Assembly: GCF_000340215.1 (NCBI RefSeq)
Contig: NW_006921540.1
Span: 2,913,486-2,977,485, forward strand
From: Pseudocercospora fijiensis CIRAD86
Taxonomy: Eukaryota > Ascomycota > Dothideomycetes > Mycosphaerellales > Mycosphaerellaceae
Reading direction: 5' to 3'
Length of the DNA stretch: 64,000 nt
Part shown: positions 29,678 through 41,229 of the stretch, in pieces
Position numbering within the stretch: the stretch's first letter is position 1
How the letters are laid out: each line of letters starts with the position of its first letter
Notes under the pieces: model-generated
Told to the model about the DNA's origin: nothing
Databases searched by the model: none
The model's input: only the letters and a program-made list of their open reading frames with translations
Made by a program: the position numbers and the translations under genes

Positions 29678-32600
29678 AGAAGAAAATAGCCTAGTACACT
29701 ATTTTCTCGTATAGCAATAAAATAGCCTAGTACACTATTTTCTCGTATAGCAATATCGAAACAAACCTATAATATATACTAAAAACACTTTCCTATAACA
29801 TTTTATTTTAACTACTTTATAACAATCGAATAAGCTCTAGCGAAAGCGAGTATTACGAGTTAGCGGAATCTTCGGAATCTAATAACCTACCGGACCCTAT
29901 TAACGAAGAAATTAGGCGACGACTAGTTGTTATAAGCGCCGTCGACCTAGGGGCTATCGAGCCTTCTACGCCCGAGGCTCTCTATAATATCGTTATAAAG
30001 ATAATTCAAGGGCAAACTAACCTTCTCCGTTAGAATAGGCGTCGCCCGCTAGAGCTAGGAAGCAGTAGAAACCCTTTGTTTAAAGGGTAGAACGCTACGG
30101 CGCACGTAGAACGCTTTAAGGACAACTTAGCTAAGTACGGACTCGAAGAGGAGTCGGACTAGTACAAGGTCCGGTCCCTTACGAGGACTACTATTACTAA
30201 GCTTTACCGAACCTTTAGAACCCTAGTTAGCTACCTAGAAAAGGACGACAAGTCTAATGCCGACTAGGAGGTCTTTAAGCAGGCCTTTATAAGGGAGTAT
30301 CGGGATCGCGACAGCCGTCGCATTAAAGGTAGTCGTACGTAGCTTAAGAACCTCTATATAGAGAGGCGTACCGAAGATAACGACCTAAAGGAGTACGTCC
30401 GCGAGTTTGTTAAGTTAGCGGACGGTATCGACTAGTAGGACCTCGAGAATTCTTAGAGAACGAGGCTACTCCTTAAAGGGCTGCCGTAGTCTACGGCTAA
30501 GCGTGTCTTCCGTCGCTATAAGCTTAGCGAAGCTAATCCCGAGACCTTTAGGAAGTATAAAGAGGTCCTAGAGACTATTAAGGACGACATTAACAGCTCC
30601 GCCGATATAAAGAAGTTTATTTATAGCGAGGACCGGAATAACCTAGCCTAGGTAAGGAACGATACCTCGGGAACTAGAGGGCCTAAGTTTCTTCCTAAAT
30701 CGCAAAGTAGTTCTAGTACCGTAACTCCTACTATTACTAAGCATTCTTAGGACGTTGCGGACTTGGCTAAATCCCTAGCCTAGCTCAACCTTAATGCGAA
30801 AGCACTATAGCGAGTTAGGGAGGTCCTTAATACTAGTATACTAAAGGATATACTACTAGTCTACTAGGTCTCTAATCCTAACTACCCTAAGGCCCCTTTA
30901 GTTAACGTCTACGCTATACGGAAGATCTATTCTAACTTAGATAGCAAGTACTAGATATACGGCGGTTTTAAATATGTTTAATTAGACTACCCTATCTAGA
31001 AGGAGCTTCTTAAGAGGAAGCTCGTTATATAAGTAAATAGTCGGTTCTACTATACCGATACCGGCGACAAGATTAACTTCGAGTAGGATCGTAGAGCCCC
31101 GAAGCTACCTTAACTTAGGAGTCTTCTAGAGAAGAAGTATAGTAGCAAGATCGAGTTTAAGGACACTAGGAACAGTATCCTCGCCGCTATTACTAAACGA
31201 GAAACTTAGAAGGTTAGGGCAAAACAGGTTAAGGAGCGGAGTAGTAACGGTACTACTAAGCCTATTAAAGTCAACTTTGTTTCTTAGGACCCGGACGCAG
31301 TTACTAATATTTACGCGGTTACTAAGAACAGCGTAGATGTCTACGCTACTATAAGGTCCTAAACTTAGTCGTCCTAAACCTAGTCCTAGGGCAAGGGTAA
31401 GAGCCCGTAGAACCCTACCCGCCCTAGTACGGTAGCCCCTACTAGGATACTTAAGAAGCAGGCAGCTAATAAGGCTAAGAAACAGCGAGAATTAGTCGCT
31501 AAGACTAAGACACTCTAGACAGCCGAAGACCGTACAACCCGAGCTAGTATAGCCTCTCCGGAGGTCCTAGAGACTCCGGATATCGATATAGAGGATAATA
31601 CTACCGACCTTAGTAGTACCCTAGGCCTAGCTAACCCGCCGGCCTATAAACGAAAGTTAGCCGACCTAAAGAGCTTTCGCTTTAATAGGTATATAAAGAA
31701 GTATAGTGCCGGGCCTACTAACTCCTACGATATAAAGGCAAATGCTCTCTTCTAGGCTTTATAGTTTCTAGACCTTAAGTCTAACGTGTCTATAGGAGAG
31801 CTTCTAGTATACGGCTTGCCTACTAACCTGTTCTAGAGCCGGATTCCTAACGATGCTACCTTTATAAAAGACCTTGTAGCCCTCCGACGTAAATAGGGGT
31901 AAGAGGACTATATCGACGTCTCTTCCCTATAGTTCCTTTCTGAATTTTTAGGGGCCTAGGAGTTAGTAGAAGGCGAATTAGTAACCTACGAGAGCTAGGA
32001 GACTATCGATAATGCTAACGAAGAGGGGATTAAGGAGATAGGCCGAGGGGATAATAATAATACCGACCCTGCTTCGGTTTTAGTTTCTATTAAGGCTGTC
32101 CGATTTACTAGCTAATAAATTAGTCGAGTAGGACCTCCTCGACCTAAGGAACTTTACTCTATCCCTAATAATATAGACCTTTCCGCAGTTACCCGTTCCT
32201 TTACCGTCGTTCCCGCTATCTATATTTAAGTTACTATCGGAAGCTATAGTTAGCAGTTGCTAGTAATACTTAATAATAGTTTAGAGTCACTTATTATAAG
32301 TAAGCGCTAGGCTAAACAGCTCCGACTGCTAATAAATAGAGATATTTCCCTTAGTATATAGGGAGTAAATAGGGAGGTTACGCTAGTAGGTGCCTGCTAC
32401 AATGTTATAGTAGACGCTTTCGGTATATGCTTTTCCTTTACCTTCTAGATTGCCGCTAACCCGAACACGCTAATTATTCTAGGTCGTCTATAGTCTCGTA
32501 TAACCCGGGGTGTCTAGCGCAACTACGACGATAGCTCCTAGGAAGGAACTATCGCTAACTAGAAGGGCAACCGAGTCGTGTTTACTAGTTATATCGGAAA

Positions 32601-32923
32601 CACTAGCTACAAATCCTACGAGGATATCCTTGCTACTTCTAAACGCTCTTCGGGAAACGCTATAGCGCGGTTATAAGACCGGCAATCTACGCTATAAGTT
32701 AATATAGCTTAAATAGGTTATATCTAGAGGTACGCCGCTCCGTACGACAAGGCTAGTTTCTAGGCTCTATACTAAGGAGACGAATGCTCGAAGCGACAGC
32801 GAGCATAATAGTATAACGACTACCTAGTATACGAATCTCGGTAATAATGCTATCGTAGGCATCGCCGCCGGAAGCGGATCTACCCGAGCCCGAATCCGAA
32901 CTAACTAATTAGAGCGCCGATCG
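29678..32923 (+). pseudogene. Family B gag and protease region (RIPed)
   Basis: A long collinear frame with only TAG/TAA stops. The Gag domain is near 30070-30660 (FREEYRDRDS-like text and SADIKKFIYSEDRNN). A CCHC knuckle position lies at 30949-30990, where all four ligands have become Tyr. A basic, low-complexity linker follows at 31280-31560. A retropepsin-like stretch is at about 32210-32520 (VTIGSY..., then ILNNSLESLIIS at the active-site position, where Asp seems changed to Asn, then ILGRL). In Ty3/Gypsy elements this region encodes capsid, nucleocapsid and protease. The element is inactive. Confidence 0.75.
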
Positions 32924-32946
32924 AATAATACCTCGGGGGTATTATT
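32924..32946. repeat. 23-bp palindrome, copy 3 (between family B protease and RT)
   Basis: AATAATACCTC followed by its near-complement. It separates the gag-protease frame from the RT-integrase frame. Confidence 0.82.
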
Positions 32947-35900
32947 AGGAATCTAACGTTTTCGCCGGAATTATAAATTAGGATTACTAGCTATATACCT
33001 ACTAACTTAAGGAGACTTCCGATAAAGTTTACGCGCTATTCTATTACGCTAATCTCCGGGCCTAACGTTAAAGAGAAAGGGCTCGGGTATTATAAGCGGT
33101 TAGTATATATACCCTATATAAGAGGGTAGCTAACAAGATTAAGCCCGTAAAGGGCAGCGTATATATAACCGATAGGTCTAATCCTAGCGGAAATCCTAAC
33201 TAGCGACGAAAGTGCCTTAACCGCGAAGCGATATTAACACCTAGGGATACTCTATACGACTAGAGGTATATTACTAAAAAGTTCTCCGCTATTCCTAGGG
33301 GATCGAGGCTAACGCCGGAGAGACTAGCGAATATTAAACCTAGTATCGAGCTTTCGGATCTTAAACTAGATTTGCTATACGAGCTTCTATACAACCGCGA
33401 AGCCGTATTAGTATATAACTTTACGCATCTAGGCAGGATTAACCCGGAGGTTGCCCCTCTATAGAGGATCCGAACGATCGAGTATAAGCCTTAGGCTTAC
33501 CTAGGGTTTGAGCTAAACCTAAGCCTAAGAGGTATAGTTAAGGACATAATACGGCAGCGTATAAAGGCTAGTACCTTAGAGCCTTCCTATGCCTCGTATC
33601 GCAATCTATACTTCCTAGTTTAGAAGAAGACAGCTCCTAGGGAGCTAAAGAAGTATCGGCTAATTAACGCTACCTAGAAGTTTAACGCAGTTACGATTAG
33701 AGATACTAATCTTCCTCCGGAGACTAATAGGTTCTTAGAAGCCTTTGCTAACTATATAGTAGCCTCGCTAGTTAATATATTCTCGGGCTACGACTAGATA
33801 CCTCTCTACCCTAATAGCCGGGACCTTACTAGTTTCGAGACACCTCTTAGGCTATATAGGCAAACTACCCTTCCCTAAGGGGCAACTAACTCCGTAGCCT
33901 AGTTCGTTCGCATTATAAACCAAGTCCTCGCGGCCTATATCTCCTATATAGCGATGCCTTTCCTCGACGATATCGGTATTAAGGGCCCTAAAACTAGGTA
34001 CGATAATAAAGAAGTAGAGCCTAGTATCTATAGGTTCTTTTTCGAATACATTTAGAACCTCGATAGTGTCCTCTACGACCTAGAGCGAGCCAACCTAACG
34101 GTATATAGGGAGAAGCTTTAGCTCCTATACAAGCGTATAAATATTGTCGGGTTTGTTACTAATAAGAACGGCCGTTATCCTAATAATGTACGGGTCCTAA
34201 AGATTGTGTCCTAGCTAGACCCTACCTATTAGAAAGATGTCCGGATCTAGCTTAGAGTAGTCTCCTACTTCTGTATCTAGGTCGAAAACTTTGCGTTAGT
34301 ATATAAGCCTCTATACGCCTTGCTTAAGAAGGATGCAGAGTTTAAATAGACCTCCGTATACTAAGCCGCTAAGGACAAGGTTACTAAGGCACTTGTTAGC
34401 GCGCCTACGCTTACCTCTATTAACTACTCGGAAGGCGCAGGTCTGCTAATTATTGCTATCGACTCGAGTAGGGAAGGCTATAGCGAGATACTAATATAGT
34501 ATAATCGTAAGGAGCCCTCCTTACGTTACCCTATCCGGTACGAGTCCGGTCTATAGAAACCTATCGAGGCCTAATACGATACTAGCAAGCGAGAGTACCT
34601 TAGTGTCTATAAGGCTCTTAAGAAGTTCCGACCTTAGCTCTTTAGAGTGTTCTTTCGCCTAGAAGTCGACGCTTAGACGCTAGTCTATTAACTTAACCGT
34701 ACAGCCTCCGACCTACCTAACTCTACGATAGCCCGGTAGGTTGCCTAGATCTATTTGTTTAATTTCGACGTCTTCTATATTCCTAGTAAGAAGCACACTA
34801 GACCGGATAGCCTTTCTAGAAGGCCTACTATAGAAGAGGACATCGCCGAGATAATAGAAGAAGAGGATATCGACGCGGTTATTAACCGCACCTTCTTTAC
34901 TGCCTTCTATATTAATGCTATGCCGGTAATTACTAGGCCTACTACCGACGACTAACCTACTAACTAGACTAACGAAGACCCTACTACTAACAACGAGGGC
35001 TAGGACGATGCTAAGGCGGACGAACTAGGCAGGGATAATATCCTTAATAGGGTCTACTCCGACGACTCCTATAATATCGCCTACTTCCTTACCTATACGA
35101 AGAGAGCTCCTAGTTTGTTAAAGAGTTAATACCGTCGTATTATTCGCTATTCTCGGAGGTTCCTTATTAAAGATCGCATCCTTTAGCGATAGGCTATAAT
35201 TAATACACCGCTCTAGCGTATTATTAACGATCTAGTAGCCCGATAGGAAATCCTTCGTTCTATTTACGATAAGCTCGGCTACCGGGCGGCAGAGGGCACC
35301 TTCGATGTCCTTCGTCGTCGCTACTAGTAGGACGGCGTATAGGCTAATATCTCCCGCTACTATAAGAGCTGTCCTAAGTGCAACTTTAGGAATAGCTACC
35401 GACGTCTAAGAGAACTGCGTATCCCTACTACCTAGTTAGTTAGGGAGCGGTAGTATAGCGATAGGGTCTATCTTAGCCGCAATAATAGCCTATATATTAT
35501 TCGAGAGGGTCTTTCTCGATAGCTAGAGGCCTATTATTTCTATAAGGGTTACGGTGCTATTAATACCCGTAATATAGCTACCTTCCTATTTAAGGATCTG
35601 TTTTGCCGCTAGGGAACACCTTACGAGGTTATCTTAGACAACGCTACGAATAATATAGCTAAGGAGGTTTAAGCGCTACTTGTTTCGTACGGGGCTAAGA
35701 ACGTTCGCATCTCCCCGTACTATCCCTAGTCGAATGCTATTATTAAGCGCGGCTATCGGTCGTTAATTAATGCCCTGTCTAAGATAACTAATAGTAGCGA
35801 CAGATTAGTTCCTATTTCTACCCGCGTCCTAGCCCTTCTCTAGGCGGACCGAACTACTATTGTCGATACGACTAGACTTATACTAGCGGAACTTATAATT

Positions 35901-36932
35901 AGGAGGGACGCCGTTCTTCCTATTAAATTGTCCTACCGCACGTATAGCGTTTACGATTAGGGGTCTATTCGTACTAGAGTAGATCTTCTTGCCCTACGGG
36001 CTAAGGCTCTTAAGGATATAACTACGACTTCTTAAGAGAGTCTTGCTCGACAACGTCGGCTTCGGGAAGAGGCTAAGCAGTATTTTAATAACTATAATGC
36101 TATTGATTAGGAACCTCTAAAGGTTAGCGATATAGTCCTTCTATACCGGTCCGAACTAGAGTATAGTTACTCCTATAAGCTAGCCTTTAAGTAGAAGGGT
36201 CCTTATAGAGTAAAGGAGGTCCTTTACTCGGGTTCCGTATACCTTCTTTAGGAGCTAGATAGTGCTACCTTAAAGTACACTTACCCTCGGGCTAATCTAA
36301 AGAAGATCGTTAAGTTACGAGAACCTGCCCGCCCTCCGCCGACCGAGGAGGAAGTTAGTGCCTCTATAGACCCTCTACTGTCCTTAGACGCCTATCGGGA
36401 GGAGGATCCTACCGCTATTCTAGATCCTATTCTGCCTAAGAACTATACCTATCCCTAGATTCGTCTTAGTAAGCTATTAGGAATAACTTAAGAAGAAAGG
36501 GAGAGTTATATACGGATTAACTATATATAGAGCGTTTCCGATATTGATTCCGATTCTAATAGTAAACTAGACTTCTAGCTATCTAACTCTAACTCCGAGG
36601 AACCTAACTAGTCTAGCGATAAAGACTGCCTAGAATTATAGCTAGACGACCCCGAGACTAAATAATCGTATATCCTTTCCTGCCTCTACTACGTTGCTTT
36701 CCTTGCCTCTATTAACTATTCTCCGCGCTGTTAATGTAGCGCTGCCCTTTAGCTTTAGTCCTTACTGCCTATTCCTAGTTCCTACGGATATTAATGCTCT
36801 TAGTTGTTGCCCTCCTTTACTTTTACCTTGTCTGTTGCTTTGCTCTTTTATCTTTTGCCTTCGATTAATATTGCTATAGCTTTACTCTTTTTATATTTCC
36901 TTAAAAAAGAACTATACGAGGCATAACTTCCG
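32947..36932 (+). pseudogene. Family B pol: reverse transcriptase, RNase H, integrase (RIPed)
   Basis: RT lies at about 33350-34200: INPEVAPLQRI, then FLDDIGIKGPKTRY at the YxDD position with both Asp intact. RNase H lies at about 34420-34830 (LLIIAIDSSREG, SKREYLSVYKALKKF, ending PSKKHTRPDSLSRRP). The integrase zinc-finger part is at about 35120-35400 (SCPKCNF kept) and the core at about 35520-35900 (VILDNATNN, ISPYYPQSNAIIKRG). A GPY-type stretch (KGPYRVKEV) is near 36195. There is no chromodomain. This RT matches, from memory, a Gypsy lineage common in filamentous ascomycetes with an FxDDxxxKGP motif. Confidence 0.85.
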
Positions 36933-36955
36933 AATAACACCCCGGGAGTAGCATT
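36933..36955. repeat. 23-bp palindrome, copy 4 (after family B pol)
   Basis: AATAACACCCC with a complementary right half. Here the stem extends outward (CTTCCG before, CGGAAG after), making a perfect-looking long hairpin. Confidence 0.85.
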
Positions 36956-37363
36956 CGGAAGCTAGCCGAACCTAACCTCCCGCCCTTCTAGGACTACTTC
37001 CCTCTAGTTTCCTAGTCTCTAGCAACCGCCCTTAGGTAGTAGCGACAATAAGATACTCCGCTAGAGAAGATTGTTCCTGCCCTAATTAGCATTAGTTACG
37101 TAGGACACTAAGAAAGGGAGGATCCCTCTCCCTTCCTAGCTCTTAGATAGACGTAGCAACCTAGGCCTATAGCCTCTAAGAATAGGGACCTTAGGCCGCT
37201 AAGCTTAGTATCTAGAAGAAAGAAGAACGCACGGGCTACGTTTATATACCTACTGCTATAAAAGGTGATGCTATATCTATAACGATAGTGCTATAGGCTA
37301 ATATAAGCTGCGCTAGGCCTAGGCGATTTGCTCCTAGTTACCGAGCATCTCTAGAGAAAAGCT
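36956..37363. other. Spacer between family B pol and ORF3
   Basis: RIPed, with no lasting frame. It includes CTATAAAAGG near 37257, a possible TATA element for separate expression of ORF3 (inference). Bounded by palindromes 4 and 5. Confidence 0.45.
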
Positions 37364-37386
37364 AATGCTACCCCGGGGTTGTTATT
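37364..37386. repeat. 23-bp palindrome, copy 5 (before ORF3)
   Basis: AATGCTACCCC followed by a slightly imperfect complement. Confidence 0.82.
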
Positions 37387-37807
37387 AGTCCCGCTAGCCT
37401 TACTACTATAGATTACTACTAGGTACTCGAACTAACTAGTTACATTTCAAGTGCGCGGAAATCTACGAAAGCTAGAGGTTAATAAAGGCGCGTAGTCGCT
37501 ACTAGCAATTAGCTAGATCGATTGTTAAACTTTAGCTGCCCTACTAATAAAGGGGTCTCGTAAGCAGCTTTACTTTTTAGGGTCTATATATAATCGTTAT
37601 CCGTTTGCTTTACCGGAATATACGGACTACGCTACCTTTGTACCCTATTTAGGGCGAGCTTTCTAAGCTCTTTCTTCTGCTCGAACACTAACTAACTTAC
37701 TACCGCCTACCCCCCCCTCTTTTATTTAAACCCTTTAATTATTATTAACAAGCTACGAACGTTTTTACAAGCTTGTTACTAACTTTTTTCCGCTCCGGTC
37801 GACTAAG
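37387..37807. other. 5' flank of ORF3
   Basis: RIPed, non-coding, ending in a pyrimidine-rich leader (CCCCCCCTCTTTTATTT near 37713) before ATG 37808. It could be a promoter or leader of ORF3. Nothing else seen. Confidence 0.4.
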
Positions 37808-39859
37808 ATGTCTTCTAGCGCTCTAAATCCGCTAGGCGCTAGTAGTAGTAGCAACCTACTAGCCCTAAACCTAGGCGTACTAGTCCCGATCGAAGCCCCC
37901 TCCGATAGCGCCTTAGTCGCTATAACTAGCCTCGAGCACTGTTTCTAGATCGTTACCGCTATCGACGACCCCTAAAAGAAGATTAAGACCGCTCGTACCT
38001 TACTACGCGTTATCGATCGAAACATTAAGAAGGCTACTATCTTAGTATCGTACGGTATAAACAACTTACGCTAGGACATTAGTAAGCGTATCTTCAAGCG
38101 AGACGTTCTTTAGGATATAGAGCTTTATTAAGCCTTTCCTATCGTCTATAGCCTCGAGACGGCGGGTACTACGATTCGTATACGCTTTACGAACCTTAAT
38201 TAAGCCTTCGAGTAGTAGGGAGGTCCGAGTAGTCTCCTAAAGAGCCTTATTAACTTCGCCTACGATAGACAAGAGCGTACTAAGCAGGTTGCGTTGTTTG
38301 TTAACAAGTATCCGGTCCGTCGCGAGGGAGTAGAGCACCTTTCCTATACTATAATCTATCGAGTCTCTACTACTAGTAAGAAGTACGGCAAGCAATTAGT
38401 TAACTTAACCTTCGCACTTAACGACTTTATAATAGCCTACTAGAAGCGGCATAAGGACGCTATTGCCGAGGTAGATCTTAACGCCTAGTCTACTAAAGAT
38501 CTACTAAAAGAGAAGGGTTATCGCATTAATAGTATAGGCTTTATTGTTAAGGGTTAAGAGGCCCCTATCGTAGATGTTCTCGAACGTAAGGTCCTTCGCC
38601 TTAAGACGGAAGCCGATACGGCTGCTAGTCTAGCACTCGCTATAGAGATGTAGGTATAAGATCGCCGCTCGACCCGCAACCGTAAGGTCCCTTAAGAAGT
38701 TTAAGATAAGCGCGCTAAGGCAGAAGCAGCGCGTTAGAAGGCGTTGTAGGCTCGCTAGGCATTCTAGAAGGCCGCTAAGAAGTCTACTATACCTTCTAGT
38801 ACTAACTATAGTAACTCGGATATTAATATACTAGATACGCTACTAGAAGATAGTGTTTCCTCCGAAGGTTCCTTTAGTAAGCGTAGGCATAGAGGCCTCT
38901 CGCCGATGCTATTAACTAAGAACATCTATAGTTCCTATAAGAGTAACTCTATCGTACATCTTATTACCGAGATCGATATAGTTTATAAGGCCGATATAGG
39001 CAAAGCATCTGTCGCCCTATCTATCTACTAGTAGCACGACGACCTTAGTAAGCTAGGCGAAGATCCGTTTACTATATATACTAGCTATGTTAAGAAGGCC
39101 GCTAAGGCGTGTAGTCTCTATACTAGTGCTAAGACGAGTGTCCTTATTAGCCGCCTATTAAAGATTAGTCGTAATATCGCTAATTAAGATGCCTTCGCTG
39201 CCTTTAAGGCTAATTAGGTCTATACTAACTAGTTTCCTAGACGCCCTATTACCGCCCCGACATCTCTAGGACTCTACGCGTTTAATCCTACTAGTACTAT
39301 TACTCGCGCCCTTACGCTAACAGATCGCTAGAGCAAGTTCGTTACTAGTATCCTTAGCTAAGGCACCTCCTTCGACCGCTTTCGCTAGACTAGCAATGCT
39401 ATCTTCCCTTAAGTCTTTAGTTAGTTACAAGAGCCTCGTAGAGCATACCTTCCTTTCCTTATCGATCTAATATAGGAGGAGTTTGAAATATACCTTTAGT
39501 ATATACGTGTAATGCCTAAGTCTAAGCAAGAAGGCCGTAATGCCCTTTAAACTTATAGTATAAGCAACCAAATTGTCCGCTAGCACCCTGCCCTATAGCT
39601 CTTAGCTGTCGCCCTTCGACCTAATTACGTATACGAGCTTATCTCCGTCCCTAAGCCTACTAAGTTCTTTAAGGTTAGCGGTACTTACGAAAACTATCCT
39701 TCTAAGGAGTCTGCTCGTCTCGGATAAGATATAGTTAAGCTCGTAGCTAGCGAGGGTGCTAGTTACCTACGCATTAAGGTCTGCCTTATATCTAAGGATA
39801 AGACTAGCTACTCTACTATTATCGAAGGTATATATTAGCCCGAGGTCTTTACGAACTAG
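37808..39859 (+). pseudogene. ORF3 of family B, 5' part (684 codons, RIPed)
   Basis: ATG at 37808 opens a frame of exactly 684 codons up to the A2 insertion, with only TAG and TAA as stops, the pattern left by RIP on a real gene. The product would be hydrophilic. A Lys/Ala/Gln-rich helix occurs near 38690-38790 (AKAEAARQKALQ-like), a Ser/Asp-rich linker near 38800-38900, and a block around 39410-39500 reading YLPFLIDLIQEEFE. It is in the place where env-like or accessory ORFs sit in other Gypsy elements, but no signal peptide or clear membrane anchor is seen. No family recognised. Confidence 0.7.
39855..39859. repeat. Target-site repeat ACTAG, left of A2
   Basis: ACTAG directly left of the A2 LTR; the same five bases follow its right LTR at 46959-46963. 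Confidence 0.88.
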
Positions 39860-40056
39860 TGTAAGAAGGGTTATGTTAGCAGGTAGATAGGGTGGTAGTG
39901 AATTAGTGTAGTATTCGATAAGGATCTAGGAGGAGAGGGAGGAAGGCAGGAGAGTTAGCCTAACGCTAAGCGCTAAGCCCTGCCTAAGGCATTAAGACCC
40001 TAGCTTCACTCGGCCTAATTATATGCCAATCACGTGTAGCCTCTTTAGCCCTAATA
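39860..40056 (-). repeat. 3' LTR of A2
   Basis: 197 bp, TGTAAGAAGGG... to ...CCCTAATA on the plus strand. It pairs with 46760-46958, and the internal side carries the polypurine tract (AGAAGGGAAGCG in element sense). Confidence 0.9.
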
Positions 40057-41198
40057 TACGCTTCCCTTCTAAAGGCCGCGCCCTCGTAGCCGGTCTTGTT
40101 CCAATCTCTATCGCTGCTAACTTAGTAGGTCTAATAAGCTGCTTAATCCGCGCTAAATTAAACACGCAACTACCGATTATATAACTATATTAAACCTTAC
40201 CTCTAAATAACACAATGTGCAACTCTAACTGCGCTATCTCCTTATACAATGAACTATAAAGTAATATATATCTATAAGAATTGGAGGCCTTCGACTAATT
40301 ATAATACGAGCGCGTCTTCCCTACTATAATAGGTAGACGTACGAGGTATTGCAGCACTGCCTCCGTTCTACGTAATGTCGTACCGAGTTCTTTACGTCTA
40401 CTCTAAAAGACCTAGCTATATCCGCTTCTAAGGGTTGTCCGCTTCCGAGGGTTTGTTCTTATTATTACGAGGGCTATTATTGTTCGTAGTTTCACTAGCC
40501 CTAATTAGTTAGGTTTAGTAGCCTTCAATTGTTAATCTTATCTTATCTTTTTTAGAAAAAACACAGCTCGTCTAGTTTCTATAGGTAAAGGCTATTGTAA
40601 GTGTAGTAGTAGAGGTTCGCCTCGCTTAAAGGGTTAGATAGATCGAGGAGTAACCTATTATCCGCAAGATCGACCCCGGCTAGCTTAGCTCTATAGTTTT
40701 GCCCTTAGTTAGTCTATTAGTCGCTTAATCTTTTAACTTAGTCAAAGTTTTGACTTGGCCTTAAAGTTTTAATTAAACCTTTAATAGGCTCAAAGCTTTA
40801 ATCAAAGTTTGATTAAAGGTGCCTTAGGCTCGTAGTGTAGGTAAGGTTACGTCTATAGGCGTAGCGACAATAGTAAGTAATATTGATAATAGTAGCGCTA
40901 GTCGTCTTAGCGCTAACTTTACCTTGCTTCTAATTTCCTTCTTCGACTAACAATACACTCCGTAATACCGTTACTAATATAGCCGCGCCGGCCGCGCCGA
41001 TTGCCTAGGCCTCGAGGCCTCGATAGAATAAAGGAACAAAAGGGGGACCTAAATACTAGGAGAAGGGCCTTATAGGGCGCATTAGTAAAGAGGTAGAGTC
41101 CTTGAAAGAGCAGGCAATTGGTTAACGCGTCGTAGTGCGCCTAGTGTAGTCTTATTGTCCTTTATTACTAACAATTGCTTGTCTCTAATTAGTTAGCT
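40057..41198 (-). other. 3' untranslated stretch of A2
   Basis: Inverted counterpart of 1204-2348, including the CTTTAA-rich repeats at about 40725-40825. No coding frame. Confidence 0.7.
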
Positions 41199-41221
41199 AA
41201 TAGCACCCCGGGGGTAGCATT
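41199..41221. repeat. 23-bp palindrome, copy 6 (after A2 pol)
   Basis: Reverse-orientation counterpart of the copy at 1181-1203; AATAGCACCCC on the plus strand then its complement. Located between the pol end and the 3' untranslated stretch. Confidence 0.85.
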
Positions 41222-41229
41222 GTTCCTAG